From Mycolicibacter acidiphilus (GTDB taxonomy: Bacteria; Actinomycetota; Actinomycetes; Mycobacteriales; Mycobacteriaceae), in contig NZ_JAHCLR010000012.1 of NCBI RefSeq assembly GCF_018455725.1, positions 1 through 64,000 on the forward strand: a stretch of 64,000 bases of DNA. Reading direction: 5' to 3'. The translations under genes and the position numbers were made by a program. Positions within the stretch are counted from its first letter, which is position 1. The number at the start of each line of letters is the position of its first letter. Below, in pieces: positions 53,331-61,386 of this stretch. The notes below the pieces were generated by a model that was given only the letters and a program-made list of their open reading frames with translations, did no database searches and was not told where the DNA came from.

Positions 53331-54307
53331 CCGGGCCGACCGGCGCCGCGATGCTGCGGCTGGTGACCGACGGGGATCGCCGTCAGTGGTCGGACCGGCC
53401 GGTCGCCGCGATTCCCGGACGCCAGTACGGGCGCGACGTGTCTCACCTCGACGAGCACTGCCGGTGGATGATGCGTGCGGGCCGCACCGCACGGACGGTG
53501 AAGTTGCGGCGGATGTACATGCAGTACCTGGCCGATTTCCTCGGCTTCGACCCGGCCCGGGCAACACAGGCCGACCTGGAGGCGTGGCAGGACAGCATCG
53601 CAGTCACACAGCTGCGGTATTCGACGGCGATGGTGCGGCCGTACTTCGCCTACATCCAGGCTGCCGGCGTCCGACCCGACAACCCGACAACGCTGCTGGT
53701 CACACCGCGAGCAAAGAAACGGCTGCCGCGACCCATCGAGTTCGAGGATCTGCGGCGGGCGGTTCGTGATGCGCCTACGCCGCGTCTGCGAGCGTGGCTG
53801 ATCTTGGCGGTGTACGCGGGGCTGCGAGCCACCGAGATTGCGCGTCTGACCGTCGACTGCTTCCAGGAAGCCGAGGACGGGACGGTGTACATCAGGTTGA
53901 CGCAGACGAAGGGGGACTATCCGCGCGTGTCGGCATTGCCGGCCTGGGCGTGGAAGCTGGTCAAGCCGACACTGGCCGACGATGGCCTGTGCTTTCGTCG
54001 GCTGCGCGGGTCTGGTCCGGTCACCGCCCAGCAAGTCTCTCAGGCCGCGAACGACTGGCTGCACCAGTCCGGGACCAGCTCGACGTTTCATTCACTGCGG
54101 CACTGGGCCGGGTCGTCGGGTATCGAGCACTGCGACGTGCGGGTCGTGCAGGAGTTTCTGGGACACATGGATCTGGCGATGACCTCGCTGTACACCGCGG
54201 TACGACCGCGCAGAATCGCGGAGATGGTGAACTCATTTCCCCGCATCGATGTCAGTGGGGAACTGGTGGCGGCGCCGGTCGCCAGGTTGCACGAGGCCGA
54301 CCGGTGA
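53327..54307 (+). CDS. tyrosine recombinase/integrase (XerC/D-like)
   Basis: 326 residues. The catalytic set is present: Arg167 (GLRATE), Lys195, His255 and Arg258 (HSLRHW), His280 (LGH) and Tyr289 (TSLYT). The N-terminal SAM-like core-binding domain covers about 40-125. It is unexpected in an element that already has a serine integrase at its other end. It may resolve dimers, act on other sites, or be a remnant of a second integration system. Confidence 0.85.
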   Translation: MTGPTGAAMLRLVTDGDRRQWSDRPVAAIPGRQYGRDVSHLDEHCRWMMRAGRTARTVKLRRMYMQYLADFLGFDPARATQADLEAWQDSIAVTQLRYSTAMVRPYFAYIQAAGVRPDNPTTLLVTPRAKKRLPRPIEFEDLRRAVRDAPTPRLRAWLILAVYAGLRATEIARLTVDCFQEAEDGTVYIRLTQTKGDYPRVSALPAWAWKLVKPTLADDGLCFRRLRGSGPVTAQQVSQAANDWLHQSGTSSTFHSLRHWAGSSGIEHCDVRVVQEFLGHMDLAMTSLYTAVRPRRIAEMVNSFPRIDVSGELVAAPVARLHEADR

Positions 54308-54432
54308 CCGGACTTTTCGGTGATGACCGCTGAAAAGGGCACTGCCACCGAACAAATACGCTGGTTGGGGGCCTAAACCTGAAAGTCCCAGACTCAGGCT
54401 GACCCATAGCCGCAGTACCTGGGGATGTCCGG

Positions 54433-54465
54433 GCCGGTGGGGGGTGGGGGTGGCCCCCCACCGGC
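54433..54465. terminator. strong hairpin between convergent genes
   Basis: GCCGGTGGGGGG at 54433-54444 pairs perfectly with CCCCCCACCGGC at 54454-54465 over a nine-base loop. It lies between the ends of the tyrosine recombinase and the 86-residue protein gene. No T-run follows, as is common for mycobacterial terminators. The rest of the 162-base gap has no clear feature. Confidence 0.6.
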
Positions 54466-54469
54466 TGTG

Positions 54470-54730
54470 TCACTGATCGGTGGACAGTTCGGCGGCGACC
54501 CGGCGCAGGTCGTCGTCGGTGGTGCTGATGGCCTTGGTGAGTCCGTCACGCAGCTGCCGGCATTGCCCCGGTGTGAGGGCTACCCGATGGTTGCTGCCGT
54601 GCTGGTCGGTGAAGTGCAGCATCAGTGCCAGCGTGTCGTCGTCGGTGAGCAGGAATCCGATCCCGGCGTCGATCGCAACCGATGCGATCACGTTGTCGGC
54701 GGGCAGTCCGCGGATGTTCGGCGCGCTCAT
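54470..54730 (-). CDS. small element protein, unknown
   Basis: 86 residues with AIDAGIGFLLTDDDTLALML and LTPGQCRQLRDGLTKAI. It resembles small phage proteins with a beta-hairpin and helix, but I recognise no named family. It overlaps the capsid stop as ATGA and is the last gene of the leftward operon. Confidence 0.5.
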   Translation of the reverse strand: MSAPNIRGLPADNVIASVAIDAGIGFLLTDDDTLALMLHFTDQHGSNHRVALTPGQCRQLRDGLTKAISTTDDDLRRVAAELSTDQ

Positions 54731-55572
54731 GTGAGGGTGAACAGGCCGATGCGGTCCGGGTGCACGACGGCGTGGCCGGTACGCATGGTGGCCCGCACGC
54801 CGATGGAGTCGCTGCTGAAGTACCGGTCGAGGCTGGTTGCGATCTCCAGTGGTGACACCGCCGAGACGATGGCGGTCGGGTCGATCAGCAGTCCGGTCTT
54901 GGACGGCACTTCGGGGTTGACGGTCACGGGGATGGACAGCAGTCGGGGTGCCGCGTCGTCGGTGCCGCTGCCGAGAATGGACACGTTGGCACCGGCGCCG
55001 CTGGTGCCCTGCTTCATCTTCCGCAGATCCGCCCAGCAGTCCGGGGACAGCACCCACAGTGCCGGGTTGGCACGGTTGGCGCGAACGGCCGCTTCCAGGT
55101 CGATCAGCTTGTCGAGGTTGGTCGCCACGCCGGTCTGGGACTCCAGGCCGGTGACGTTGACCAGGCCGGCGACTGGTGCTGTTCCCGCGGTCGGTGCGGC
55201 CTGCGCCAGCAGTGCCTTGTCGGCCTTGATGGTCATCGCACGTTGCACGGACAGGGCCAGGTGGCCGGAGGTGCCGTCCTGGGCGTACTGCTCGCGGGAG
55301 ATGCGCAGCAGTTGCGCGAACTTGGCCGTGTAGACGGTCACTTCGGCGAGGTCGGGTTGCGCTTCGTCGATCTCGGCGCCTTCGGCGACGAAGTCGGCGT
55401 CAGCGTCGACGGCGTAGGCGACCTTCATGGCCGGCTGGTCGCCCTTGATGGATCCGGCGACGGTGGTGGCGGTGAAGATCAGCGCCTCGGGCAGAACGGT
55501 CTCGGGTGCGTAGGTGAACAGATCCGGGCGCCATGCGGCGGCGCTGGTTTCGGTGGTGTGGGTGAATGCCAT
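54727..55572 (-). CDS. HK97-type major capsid protein
   Basis: 281 residues from ATG 55572, which follows GGAGCT. An N-terminal arm is followed by FVAEGAEIDEAQPDLAEVTV, FAQLLRISREQYAQD, WVLSPDCWADLRKMKQ and IPVTVNPEVPSKTGLLIDP, the order of E-loop, spine helix and P-domain seen in HK97-fold capsids. It would form the shell of the satellite particle. No maturation protease is nearby. Confidence 0.8.
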   Translation of the reverse strand: MAFTHTTETSAAAWRPDLFTYAPETVLPEALIFTATTVAGSIKGDQPAMKVAYAVDADADFVAEGAEIDEAQPDLAEVTVYTAKFAQLLRISREQYAQDGTSGHLALSVQRAMTIKADKALLAQAAPTAGTAPVAGLVNVTGLESQTGVATNLDKLIDLEAAVRANRANPALWVLSPDCWADLRKMKQGTSGAGANVSILGSGTDDAAPRLLSIPVTVNPEVPSKTGLLIDPTAIVSAVSPLEIATSLDRYFSSDSIGVRATMRTGHAVVHPDRIGLFTLT

Positions 55573-55702
55573 GATGGGTAGCTCCAAATGGTGTGTGTGG
55601 CAATGGTTTTCGCTGGCCGCTCGGCGGCTCTCACGGTGCACACCTGGTGCTGAGGGTCGGGAGTTTCGGCGCCTGGCCTTGACTCCCGACCTTCAGCGTA
55701 GC

Positions 55703-56203
55703 TCAGCGGCCCGGTGGTTTGAAGGCATCAGCGAGTGACGGCGTTCCCTTGCCTATGTCGCTGCCACGGTTGCCGGCACCGAAGTCCGGCCCGCCCGGGA
55801 AGCATTCGCGGTGGATCTGCGCGGCCCTGGTCCTCACCAGGTCGATATCGAGTGTGCCGGCGTCGGTGCGCAGCTCGGCGAGGTCTACGTCGCTGAGCTG
55901 CCACAGGCGCGGGTCGATTCCGGCGCGAGTGATGGCCCAGTCGATCACGGCTTGTTCGGCGGCGGTTACCTGTTCGGCGAGGGTGTCGCGGTCGGCTTCG
56001 GTGGTGCGCAGCTTCTCCCGGTATGCCGCGGCTTGGCGGCGTGCCTTCGCTAGTGCCGGGTCGTCGGTGGCGACCGGTGCCAGGTCGTCGTCTGGGGTGC
56101 TGGTGTCGTCGCTGACAGCCGCGGGAGGGTCGTCGGCGTGTTCGGTCTCGGCAGGGTCGGCGGGTGCGGGGGCGGGCTGTTCAGCGGGTGTCGTGTCACT
56201 CAT
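55703..56203 (-). CDS. putative capsid scaffold protein
   Basis: 166 residues. An acidic, Pro/Ala-rich N terminus is followed by a coiled coil (LAKARRQAAAYREKLRTTEA through TAAEQAVIDW) and a Gly-rich tail. Length, coiled coil and position just upstream of the capsid gene fit a scaffolding protein. This is inference from context. Confidence 0.6.
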   Translation of the reverse strand: MSDTTPAEQPAPAPADPAETEHADDPPAAVSDDTSTPDDDLAPVATDDPALAKARRQAAAYREKLRTTEADRDTLAEQVTAAEQAVIDWAITRAGIDPRLWQLSDVDLAELRTDAGTLDIDLVRTRAAQIHRECFPGGPDFGAGNRGSDIGKGTPSLADAFKPPGR

Positions 56204-56333
56204 GGACGGGTGTCCTTTCGATGGATCGGGCGCGGTTGATCCGGGCGCGGTGGGACCGTTCGATGCCGCGGCGGCACGGTTCGCCGAACGGGACGCGACA
56301 GGTCGGGCAGCGGGTGGACAACGGATCGGTCAC
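56196..56333 (-). CDS. 45-residue zinc-finger protein
   Basis: GTG at 56333 overlaps the previous stop as GTGA. Residues 9-20 contain CPTCRVPFGEPC, a CxxC...C zinc knuckle of the kind common in actinobacterial phages, followed by a basic helix (HRARINRARS). Its stop overlaps the scaffold gene start by eight bases. The linked overlaps support it as a real gene despite its size. Confidence 0.6.
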   Translation of the reverse strand: MTDPLSTRCPTCRVPFGEPCRRGIERSHRARINRARSIERTPVHE

Positions 56334-56698
56334 CGGTCGGAATCCCCGACGACCATGCCCACCACCTCAGACGGCCGATTGGCCGGGTGGTCGGGTCGCG
56401 GGTGCCAGCGGTAGGTGAACGTGCTGCCGGCCAACTCCAGGATGGTCTCGACTCGCCGGCCATCGGTGTAGGTGTTCAGGTCGGCACCGACGCCGAGTAA
56501 CCCTCTGGTGAGCACGCCGACGATGTTCTGCACTTCAGTCAGGATGGAGTTCATCCGCTCGGTTTCGTTGTTGGTCAGCGGGTGTTCGGCGTCGGCCTGC
56601 GCGAGTCGGCCCATGACGTCGTCGAGCTGGGCCTTGGTTTCGGCGGCGCAGAACTTCAGGTAGTCGGTGACGTTCGGTGTGGCGGTGTTGGCGGTCAT
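56330..56698 (-). CDS. element protein of unknown function
   Basis: 122 residues from the ATG after the WhiB-like stop. A helical N-terminal half (DYLKFCAAETKAQLDDVMGR) is followed by a short beta-rich end (STFTYRWHPRPDHP). No domain recognised. Tightly packed in the leftward operon. Confidence 0.5.
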   Translation of the reverse strand: MTANTATPNVTDYLKFCAAETKAQLDDVMGRLAQADAEHPLTNNETERMNSILTEVQNIVGVLTRGLLGVGADLNTYTDGRRVETILELAGSTFTYRWHPRPDHPANRPSEVVGMVVGDSDR

Positions 56699-57006
56699 GC
56701 GGTGTTGTCCTTTCGGGGTCGGTTCGTTGGGGTGTAGTGGCCGGCGATCACGCCGCCGGGTCTTCGGTGTGGGTAAGCGGATGCTGCCCACTGGGCGCAT
56801 TGCTCACGTACCGGGCAGGACTGGCAGACCTTGATGGCCTCCTGTGCGGCCTGGCGGTCACCATCGGCGGCGGCGTCGAACACAGCGACGTGATCCCGGC
56901 AAGCAGCACCGGGTAGGTGCGGGACGCCGGCCAGGATGACGGCGAGCAGTTTGACCGGGTCGCCGGCCAGTGTGGTGTCGGCTCGCGGTCTAGTCACCGC
57001 CCACAT
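56695..57006 (-). CDS. WhiB-like iron-sulfur regulator
   Basis: 103 residues from ATG 57006, preceded by GGAG. Four cysteines (CRDH...CQSCPVREQC) fit the WhiB cluster-binding pattern, followed by RPGGVIAGHY, a variant of the GVWGG turn. WhiB proteins bind 4Fe-4S and sigma factor. Phage copies can modulate host or element transcription. A longer frame upstream overlaps the preceding gene. Confidence 0.75.
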   Translation of the reverse strand: MWAVTRPRADTTLAGDPVKLLAVILAGVPHLPGAACRDHVAVFDAAADGDRQAAQEAIKVCQSCPVREQCAQWAASAYPHRRPGGVIAGHYTPTNRPRKDNTA

Positions 57007-57433
57007 CCCATCTCCGCGCTGGAACAGGCTGCCGCGCTGATGCCGCCGTGGTGGGGTCACCGCGGGTGTGCTCTGACCTGGGCTCATCGGGGGTTGCCTG
57101 TTCTGTGGGTCTAACTTCCAAACACTCCCAGTCGCTGCCGGTGCGGGGGCGGTTTGCGCTGGTGGCACCGGGCGAACCGGGTTTGACGGCATCGGGGCGG
57201 TGTACTCGGGCACTGAACCCAAGTTTGGGTATGCGTCCGGGGGTATTTTCTGGGCGGTTCATCGGTCGGCGCTTCGTGCGGTTTGGGTGGTGTCGTAGTT
57301 CGAACCAGGGCGCGCTGGCCCGGGCGGCAGGGGAAGCGAGTGCGCGGAGTTCCCGGTGGTAGCAGCGGGAACACAGGCCGCGTCGGAGGATCGGCCGGTC
57401 GCAGTCGGTGACCTGGCACTGGTGGGCGGTCAT
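56990..57433 (-). CDS. zinc-ribbon element protein
   Basis: 147 residues from ATG 57433, which overlaps the ATPase stop as ATGA. CQVTDCDRPILRRGLCSRCY is a CxxxxC...CxxC zinc motif seen in many actinophage proteins. The remainder is basic and low-complexity, and overlaps the WhiB-like gene by 17 bases. Probably nucleic-acid binding. Confidence 0.55.
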   Translation of the reverse strand: MTAHQCQVTDCDRPILRRGLCSRCYHRELRALASPAARASAPWFELRHHPNRTKRRPMNRPENTPGRIPKLGFSARVHRPDAVKPGSPGATSANRPRTGSDWECLEVRPTEQATPDEPRSEHTRGDPTTAASARQPVPARRWDVGGD

Positions 57434-58791
57434 GCGCTGCACCCGCCGTCAGTGCGGCATTCCAGGCAGCGGCCGGCCGTAACGGATTCAGGGGAGGTCA
57501 GCGCGGTGCCGCAGCCGCATCGAACGGGAAGGGCGCGAGCGCTGCCCGTGTCATTCTCCCTTGTCCTCTTGCACGCTTGCTCGGTTGCCGCCCCTTCGGC
57601 ACCCTCTCTGACCTGCAAAGAGTGTAAGGAAGTAAGAGAGTGAGTAGATAGAGACGGGTCCGGGTGCGCGCTTTTGTCGGGCAGCGACCACAGCCACGGA
57701 CCGCTCCCGCTCTTGGTTGCGTCGACACCGATACGCTTCTTGGCTCGCTTCGCTTTGTCTCTGCTGTAGCCGGCTGCGTCAGCGGCACGGAAGACTTCAT
57801 TTGCCGTCATCGGGCCGTCGGCGAGCAGCCGTGCAAGCCATTCGTCTATGTCGCCGCTGTCGGCTTCCCCGGCCGCGATGGCGGTGGCGGCCAGGTGCTG
57901 GCGAGCGGTCATCTCCGATTGCCCCGCGTAGTCCAGGCGCGGCACGGTGCCGTCGCTGTCGATGGTGGGGGCGAATGCCTGTACCGGTGTGATCGTGAAA
58001 GATGTTGCCGGCACCGGTGCTGACCCGTTGGACTTCTCCGGGCCGACGGTGAGTCGATCATCCCGGTCGAGCTGGGCGAACAAGGTCAGCCGCGCTTTCT
58101 GCCGGAGCACACCCGTTGCCCCGTACTTGTCGCGGGCGTTGGGGCTGCTGACCCGGTTGGTGTGGCAGACCAGCAGCACGGCCGCCCCACTGCCGGTCGC
58201 GAGGTCTTTCCAGGGGTGCAGTGCCTGGCGGGCCTGCTGCGGGTCGCGTACTTGCAGTCCCGCCGGCAGGGTGTCGAGCCAGGCATCGACGACGATCAGT
58301 GCTGCGGGGTCGGCCTGACTCAGGATCGGCAGGTGTAGCGGGAACGTCGGTGAGCCCGATCCGTCCGGTTCAATGCACATGACCTTGACCCGGGTCAGGT
58401 CCGCGCCGGCCACTTCGAGGCGCGGTCGCACCGTGGTGGCCCAGTCGTCCTCGGTGATCACGACGATCACGTCAGCCGGGTCGCGCACTGGGATGCCGAA
58501 CCCGGGCAGGGCCGTGCCGGTGGTGATAGCCGAGGTCAGCCACACCCACATGAGCGACTTTCCAATGCCCTCGTCACCGATGAGCAGACTTATCGCGGCC
58601 CGGGGGAGCCGGCCGCTGGCGAGCCATTGAGGTGGCTGCGCCGGGTGCAGGTCGGTTGCCGGCCACAACCGGGGCACCTCGGCTGGTGGTGGTGCGTCCG
58701 GGGCGGGGTCCGGTGGTCGTTGGTCAGCGTTGCGGGGTGCGTAGCGGCCACTGTGGGCGAGACTTCGGCCTTGGTCGAGGATCTCGGTCAT
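57430..58791 (-). CDS. RepA-like AAA ATPase for element replication
   Basis: 453 residues. Walker A is GDEGIGKSLMW and Walker B ALIVVDAWLD, with VLLVCHTNRV downstream, as in RepA/RecA-type hexameric helicases (AAA_25). The C terminus has a winged-helix-like part (DGPMTANEVFRAADAAGYS) and a CGCG...CRLEC-type zinc end. It corresponds in place to the primase/helicase gene of phiRv1. Start at ATG 58791 from the overlap with the upstream gene. Confidence 0.75.
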   Translation of the reverse strand: MTEILDQGRSLAHSGRYAPRNADQRPPDPAPDAPPPAEVPRLWPATDLHPAQPPQWLASGRLPRAAISLLIGDEGIGKSLMWVWLTSAITTGTALPGFGIPVRDPADVIVVITEDDWATTVRPRLEVAGADLTRVKVMCIEPDGSGSPTFPLHLPILSQADPAALIVVDAWLDTLPAGLQVRDPQQARQALHPWKDLATGSGAAVLLVCHTNRVSSPNARDKYGATGVLRQKARLTLFAQLDRDDRLTVGPEKSNGSAPVPATSFTITPVQAFAPTIDSDGTVPRLDYAGQSEMTARQHLAATAIAAGEADSGDIDEWLARLLADGPMTANEVFRAADAAGYSRDKAKRAKKRIGVDATKSGSGPWLWSLPDKSAHPDPSLSTHSLTSLHSLQVREGAEGAATEQACKRTRENDTGSARALPVRCGCGTALTSPESVTAGRCLECRTDGGCSA

Positions 58792-59120
58792 GCGGTCACC
58801 TCCCACCCGGTTGCAATTGCCGCAGCCAGGTCGCGGGTGGCATCGTCGCGCCACAGTTCCCGCAGTTCGGCAACGGTGGCCGGCGGCGCAGGGAGCAGCC
58901 CGCACGCGGCCAGATGCTGGGCGGCCTGGACATAGCCACTGGGGGCGGGGCGGTGTGTCCACGGGTCCGCGCAGCCGCAAGCCAGGACGGCCAGGCGCCG
59001 AGATGCGGCGCGGCGGCGCTTCATCGCGGTAAGGTGGTCGGCATCCCCGCCGTTGCCCCTGGTGTCCGCACCGGGGGCGCGGTCATTTCTGGGTGATGCC
59101 CCAGTCGGCGGGGCGCTCAT
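58788..59120 (-). CDS. element protein of unknown function
   Basis: 110 residues, Arg/Ala-rich at the start, with ACGCADPWTHRP and LRELWRDDATRDLAAAIATG. It resembles small conserved proteins next to the replication gene in phiRv1-type elements. It overlaps both neighbours by four bases. Confidence 0.5.
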   Translation of the reverse strand: MSAPPTGASPRNDRAPGADTRGNGGDADHLTAMKRRRAASRRLAVLACGCADPWTHRPAPSGYVQAAQHLAACGLLPAPPATVAELRELWRDDATRDLAAAIATGWEVTA

Positions 59121-59344
59121 GCCGCACCGACCCGACGCACGGGCCGCAGGAGTTCGGCGAGCCGAGTGCGTTGCTCGTCGGTGAGCGGTGGGCGTTCGGC
59201 CAGAACCTTGGTGATGTACGCCTCGACGTTTGCGGCGCGCAGGTCTCGGCGATCAGTAGCTAGCTCGGGATCGTCCGGTGCGAGTACGCGAGATTTCGCG
59301 GCGATCTTCGCGCGGTGGTGGGCGACGGCTGGCGATATGGGCAT
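59117..59344 (-). CDS. excisionase/recombination directionality factor-like protein
   Basis: 75 residues: HHRAKIAAKSRVLAPDDPEL, then AYITKVLAERPPLTDEQRTR and LAELLRPVRR. This closely follows my memory of phiRv1 Rv1584c, which was reported as the excisionase of that element. Its position two genes from the serine integrase fits. It should redirect the integrase toward excision. Confidence 0.7.
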   Translation of the reverse strand: MPISPAVAHHRAKIAAKSRVLAPDDPELATDRRDLRAANVEAYITKVLAERPPLTDEQRTRLAELLRPVRRVGAA

Positions 59345-59492
59345 CGTGGGCAGCTTTCGACTGACCAGACGATGAATGTCCGGCCGGTGAGAGCCTGCCT
59401 CATGCGGCGATTGCCGCGTGAGTAACTAGCACGATGGTTCGCACTGGCATGGCGTTCGTAACCGCCACTCCGTTGCCGAGACCCTACCCCTC

Positions 59493-59891
59493 TTAGCTCC
59501 TAATGCGCTCTAGCGCGGCCCGGAGTGTCGCAACCTCAATCGAATCCTCGCCGGCCGTCTCGAACGCATCGAGAATCCTGGCGAGCTTGTCGTATCCGAC
59601 CGTGAACAGGATCGTGCGGTCTGGCACGTCCCAGAACTCAAAACGGGTATCGGTTTTCAGGACAACCATTGCCGCCTTCTTCGCTTGCGCACCGTCCATC
59701 GGGTCGGAAAACGACTCGCGCATACCGTCGGCTTCCGACTTCGCCGTCCGAACGCGAACTAGCTCATGAGCGATCTGCCAATCGCCGTAACTGATCTCAC
59801 CGTTCTCGTCGCGCCTCGGCGGCCGGCGAAACTGGCAGACCGTCACCGTCCTCCGGTCCACCCGCAACTTCAGCGAAATGCGGTGACTCAT
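59493..59891 (-). CDS. element protein of unknown function
   Basis: 132 residues, with DWQIAHELVRVRTAKSEADG and FEFWDVPDRTILFTVGYDKL. No domain recognised. It overlaps the integrase stop as ATGA, so it is expressed with the integrase. The 148-base gap to the left (59345-59492) probably holds the promoter of the leftward operon; no box stood out. Confidence 0.5.
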   Translation of the reverse strand: MSHRISLKLRVDRRTVTVCQFRRPPRRDENGEISYGDWQIAHELVRVRTAKSEADGMRESFSDPMDGAQAKKAAMVVLKTDTRFEFWDVPDRTILFTVGYDKLARILDAFETAGEDSIEVATLRAALERIRS

Positions 59892-61348
59892 CGCCACTCC
59901 ACCTGCACTCGTTCTGGCTTGAATTCCTTGCCGCCCTTGCCAACTGGCGCAATCGAAACGGTCATAAGCACGTCCATCACGGCTCGCAGCCGATCCGGTG
60001 ACAGTTTCTCGACGGCGGCGGCGACCTCGGCGCTGCCCAGGGGAATGCCGTCGAATACGCGGACCCGCTCGGCGTCGTGCTGGCGCTGAGCGATCGCCGC
60101 CAGCTTGGTCTCGATGATGTCGGTTGCGGTGCGAACCTGTTTCGCAGTCAGCAGGCCTTCGGCATAGTCGGCGGCGAGTTGGTTGGAGCGTGCGTGCAAC
60201 GTCGCTGCTTCCACGCGCAGAGCTTCGGCCTCGGCGGCGTCGTGCTGCTCTGCCTTGAGCAGATCGACGGCATCGGGCGCTGACAGTGCGCCGATGATGA
60301 ACTCGTAGATCATCGGTTCGACGTGTTCGGCGCGGATGCTGGCGGCGAAGCATCCGGCGGTTCGACAGGCGTAGGCGATTGACCACGCCACTTCGGTTTT
60401 CGGCGGTTTCGTCTCACCGGCCCTGGGCCGTCCCGATTTGCCGCCGGTCGCTCGGCGCACCCACTGGCCGCTCATCGGGCCACCACACTTGCCGCACCGC
60501 AGTACGCCGGTCAGCAGATGCTTGGACACCGACTTACGGCCGGGGCGGCGTTCTGGTGCATCCACGACGTTCTGCACTGCCCAGAACAGGTCGGTGTCGA
60601 CCAGTGGTTGCCAGGTTCCCGGGCCGATCACTTCGTCGCGGTTGGCCCGGTGGGTATCGGCCTGGTAGGTCCGTAACCCGGCGTTCCGGGGCTTGCGGAG
60701 AAAGTTCGACACCTGCGCCGGCACCCACCGCTTGCCGGTGATCGTCAACGCACCCGCGGCATTCCAGGTCCGTGCAACGTCGCTGATCGATGCACCGGCC
60801 AGCACGGCGGCATAGGCTTCGGCGACCAGCGGTGCAGTCCTCGGATCGGGCACCGGGCCAGTCGGGGTGTCCAGGTATCCGAACGCCTTGCGCCACTGCG
60901 GCTTACCCGCCTCGGCTTTCTGCTTGGCCGCACGACGCTGGCGGGCTGATTTGCGCTCGGTCTCGGACTTGCCGACCGCGCCCTTGATCCGGGCGAACAG
61001 TCGGCCGTTGTCGGTGGAAAGGTCACAGTCGCCGGTGACGGTCGCCAACTCCAGGCGGTGAGCGTCGGCGAGGTCGATGAAGTCTTCAAGTTCTCGCGGC
61101 TGACGGTGCAGTCGGTCCAGATCCCACACGACGACCGCGCCGAGTTGGCCGTCTGCGATGTCGGCCAGCATCCGCCGGTAGGCCGGTCTGGCCTTGCCAC
61201 TGGTGGCCGAAATCGAGTTGTCCAGGTATTCGACCGGGGTCCAGCCTTTGGCCTGGCAGAGCTTCATGCAGTCCTCACGCTGCCGGGACACCGCCAGTTG
61301 CCGGCCGTCGCGGTCCAGTGAGATTCGGAGATACATGCCCGCTTTCAT
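59888..61348 (-). CDS. large serine integrase, phiRv1 type
   Basis: 486 residues. The catalytic domain starts MYLRISLDRDGRQLAVSRQR with Ser10 as nucleophile and has WDLDRLHRQPRELEDFIDLA. The recombinase domain follows (RKPRNAGLRTY). A zinc ribbon (CGKCGGP...C...C) and a coiled-coil motif complete the fold. It is close to Rv1586c as I recall it, which also targets 13E12 genes. It inserts the element by attP x attB exchange. Confidence 0.9.
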   Translation of the reverse strand: MKAGMYLRISLDRDGRQLAVSRQREDCMKLCQAKGWTPVEYLDNSISATSGKARPAYRRMLADIADGQLGAVVVWDLDRLHRQPRELEDFIDLADAHRLELATVTGDCDLSTDNGRLFARIKGAVGKSETERKSARQRRAAKQKAEAGKPQWRKAFGYLDTPTGPVPDPRTAPLVAEAYAAVLAGASISDVARTWNAAGALTITGKRWVPAQVSNFLRKPRNAGLRTYQADTHRANRDEVIGPGTWQPLVDTDLFWAVQNVVDAPERRPGRKSVSKHLLTGVLRCGKCGGPMSGQWVRRATGGKSGRPRAGETKPPKTEVAWSIAYACRTAGCFAASIRAEHVEPMIYEFIIGALSAPDAVDLLKAEQHDAAEAEALRVEAATLHARSNQLAADYAEGLLTAKQVRTATDIIETKLAAIAQRQHDAERVRVFDGIPLGSAEVAAAVEKLSPDRLRAVMDVLMTVSIAPVGKGGKEFKPERVQVEWR

Positions 61349-61383
61349 GGCCGTAAGTGTAGTGTGTAAAACAGGTTCGGTGA

Positions 61384-61386
61384 TGT
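61384..61386. other. attR core
   Basis: On the gene strand host sequence CCGTCG meets ACA and then element sequence TCACCGAACC. The host reading frame runs on into the element as HRTCFTHYTYG, which is not a 13E12 sequence, marking the junction. Confidence 0.6.

Larger units (their letters stand above)
52998..61386. mobile_element. phiRv1-like integrated element (satellite prophage) in a 13E12 gene
   Basis: 8.4 kb bounded by TGT at 52998-53000 and 61384-61386 (ACA on the gene strand). The right end carries the serine integrase and excisionase-like genes, then replication and capsid genes, all leftward; two genes at the left end run rightward. Removing the element restores RRHHLLKTFW in the host gene. 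No terminase, portal, tail or lysis gene was recognised. Confidence 0.85.

Noticed and set aside
56200-56463. 87-codon minus-strand ORF over the zinc-knuckle gene.
   Set aside because: The GTG frame ending at 56196 has a real CxxC...C motif and fits the overlaps; the longer one does not.
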